A stretch of 5,711 bases of DNA from DATAFT01 sp035544635 (GTDB taxonomy: Bacteria; Acidobacteriota; Thermoanaerobaculia; Multivoradales; Multivoraceae), in contig DATKDQ010000411.1 of the NCBI GenBank assembly GCA_035544635.1, forward strand, positions 1 through 5,711, read 5' to 3'. Each line of letters begins with the position of its first letter. Position 1 is the first letter of the stretch. Shown piece after piece: positions 5,483 through 5,711 of this stretch. The notes under the pieces were generated by a model that was given only the letters and a program-made list of their open reading frames with translations, ran no database searches and was not told the origin of the DNA. Made by a program: the position numbers and the translations under genes.

Positions 5483-5711
5483 ATGCTCTCGAGCCTCTTG
5501 CTCGCCTCCGTTCTGATCGTTGCCCAGCCGCCGATGGCGTGCGCCGGCGCGACGGCGATCGCGCCGGCGGCGCAGCCGCCCCATCCCGAGCCGGGGGAGC
5601 CGATCGAGCCGCCGGTGCTCGAGGAGCCGCCGGTGCCCGAGGATCCCCCGATGCCCGAGGATCCCGGAATCCCGACCCCCGATCCGACCGAGCCCTGCTG
5701 CTTCACGAATG
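5483..5711 (+). CDS. Exported Pro/Glu/Asp-rich repeat protein, 5' part only (function unknown)
   Basis: Seventy-six codons are visible before the window ends, with no stop. Residues 2-14 (LSSLLLASVLIVA) form a hydrophobic core followed by QPPMACAGA. This looks like a signal peptide, cleaved either by signal peptidase I after A19-C20-A21 or, less likely, as a lipoprotein at Cys20, since PMAC is a poor lipobox. The n-region has no Lys or Arg, which is unusual for an export signal. After it comes Ala/Pro-rich sequence and then imperfect six-residue repeats (residues 42-65) of the type EPPVPE/DPPMPED. A Cys pair follows (72-73, PCCFTN). No Lys or Arg occurs in all 76 residues, so the segment is strongly acidic and probably extended. 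A good SD supports the start. It is divergent from the oxidoreductase cluster. The Pro-rich stretch may be a spacer before a downstream domain that cannot be seen. No family is recognised. Confidence 0.6.
   Translation, partial: MLSSLLLASVLIVAQPPMACAGATAIAPAAQPPHPEPGEPIEPPVLEEPPVPEDPPMPEDPGIPTPDPTEPCCFTN
5606..5677 (+). repeat. Imperfect 18-bp in-frame tandem repeat, four units
   Basis: Units start at 5606, 5624, 5642 and 5660 and encode EPPVLE, EPPVPE, DPPMPE and DPGIPT. The first two are nearly identical at the DNA level (GAGCCGCCGGTGC shared) and later units drift. The 18-bp period preserves frame, as expected of a coding minisatellite that expands or contracts by slippage or unequal exchange. 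Confidence 0.75.

Noticed and set aside
4286..5584. Extension of the ADC-like frame upstream to give a 677-residue protein
   Set aside because: The upstream part is an out-of-frame shadow of the oxidoreductase gene; an SD and the overlapping TGATG mark the true start at 4285.
5395..5706. N-terminal extension of the oxidoreductase by 104 Gly/Ser-rich residues
   Set aside because: It is the complement of the Pro/Glu repeat gene, and an AGGAGG just before the Met at 5394 plus the family N-terminus fix the shorter start.

Overview
The window is about 5.7 kb of very GC-rich bacterial DNA with tightly packed genes and clear Shine-Dalgarno (SD) sequences (AGGAGG, GGAGGG, GGGAGAGG, AAGGAG). Four genes lie on the minus strand and one on the plus strand. 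No rRNA, tRNA, CRISPR array, transposase or integrase was seen. The composition fits a high-GC bacterium, but nothing here fixes the phylum. A Deltaproteobacteria/Myxococcota-like or similar soil or sediment lineage is only a guess.

Layout from the right. At 5483-5711 (+) the 5' end of a gene encodes a small exported protein with an acidic, proline-rich hexapeptide repeat and no Lys or Arg in the visible part. An 88-bp divergent intergenic region (5395-5482) separates it from a minus-strand cluster. That cluster holds a luciferase-like flavin- or F420-dependent oxidoreductase (5394-4285), an acetoacetate-decarboxylase-like protein (4285-3551) whose start overlaps the previous stop by one base (TGATG), and a large HerA/DUF87-type P-loop ATPase (3526-917) starting at TTG 24 bp after the previous stop. 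After a 94-bp gap comes rlmN (822 to the left edge), the 23S rRNA A2503 methyltransferase. Its 3' end is outside the window.

The first two cluster genes look translationally coupled and probably act on the same small molecule. The ADC-like protein keeps the fold's signature region, but the expected Schiff-base lysine appears replaced by serine, so classical decarboxylation is unlikely. The ATPase has intact Walker A and B motifs, a long Ala/Pro-rich linker, and a C-terminal half with predicted coiled coils flanking a glycine-zipper-like hydrophobic stretch. How a DNA-translocase-type ATPase relates to two metabolic-type proteins is the main open question. rlmN looks like an ordinary housekeeping gene that happens to lie downstream.

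The minus-strand rlmN and the plus-strand repeat protein run off the window edges, so both are partial. Very long open frames on the opposite strand, including one of 1256 codons at 797-4567, are judged to be GC-driven shadows.
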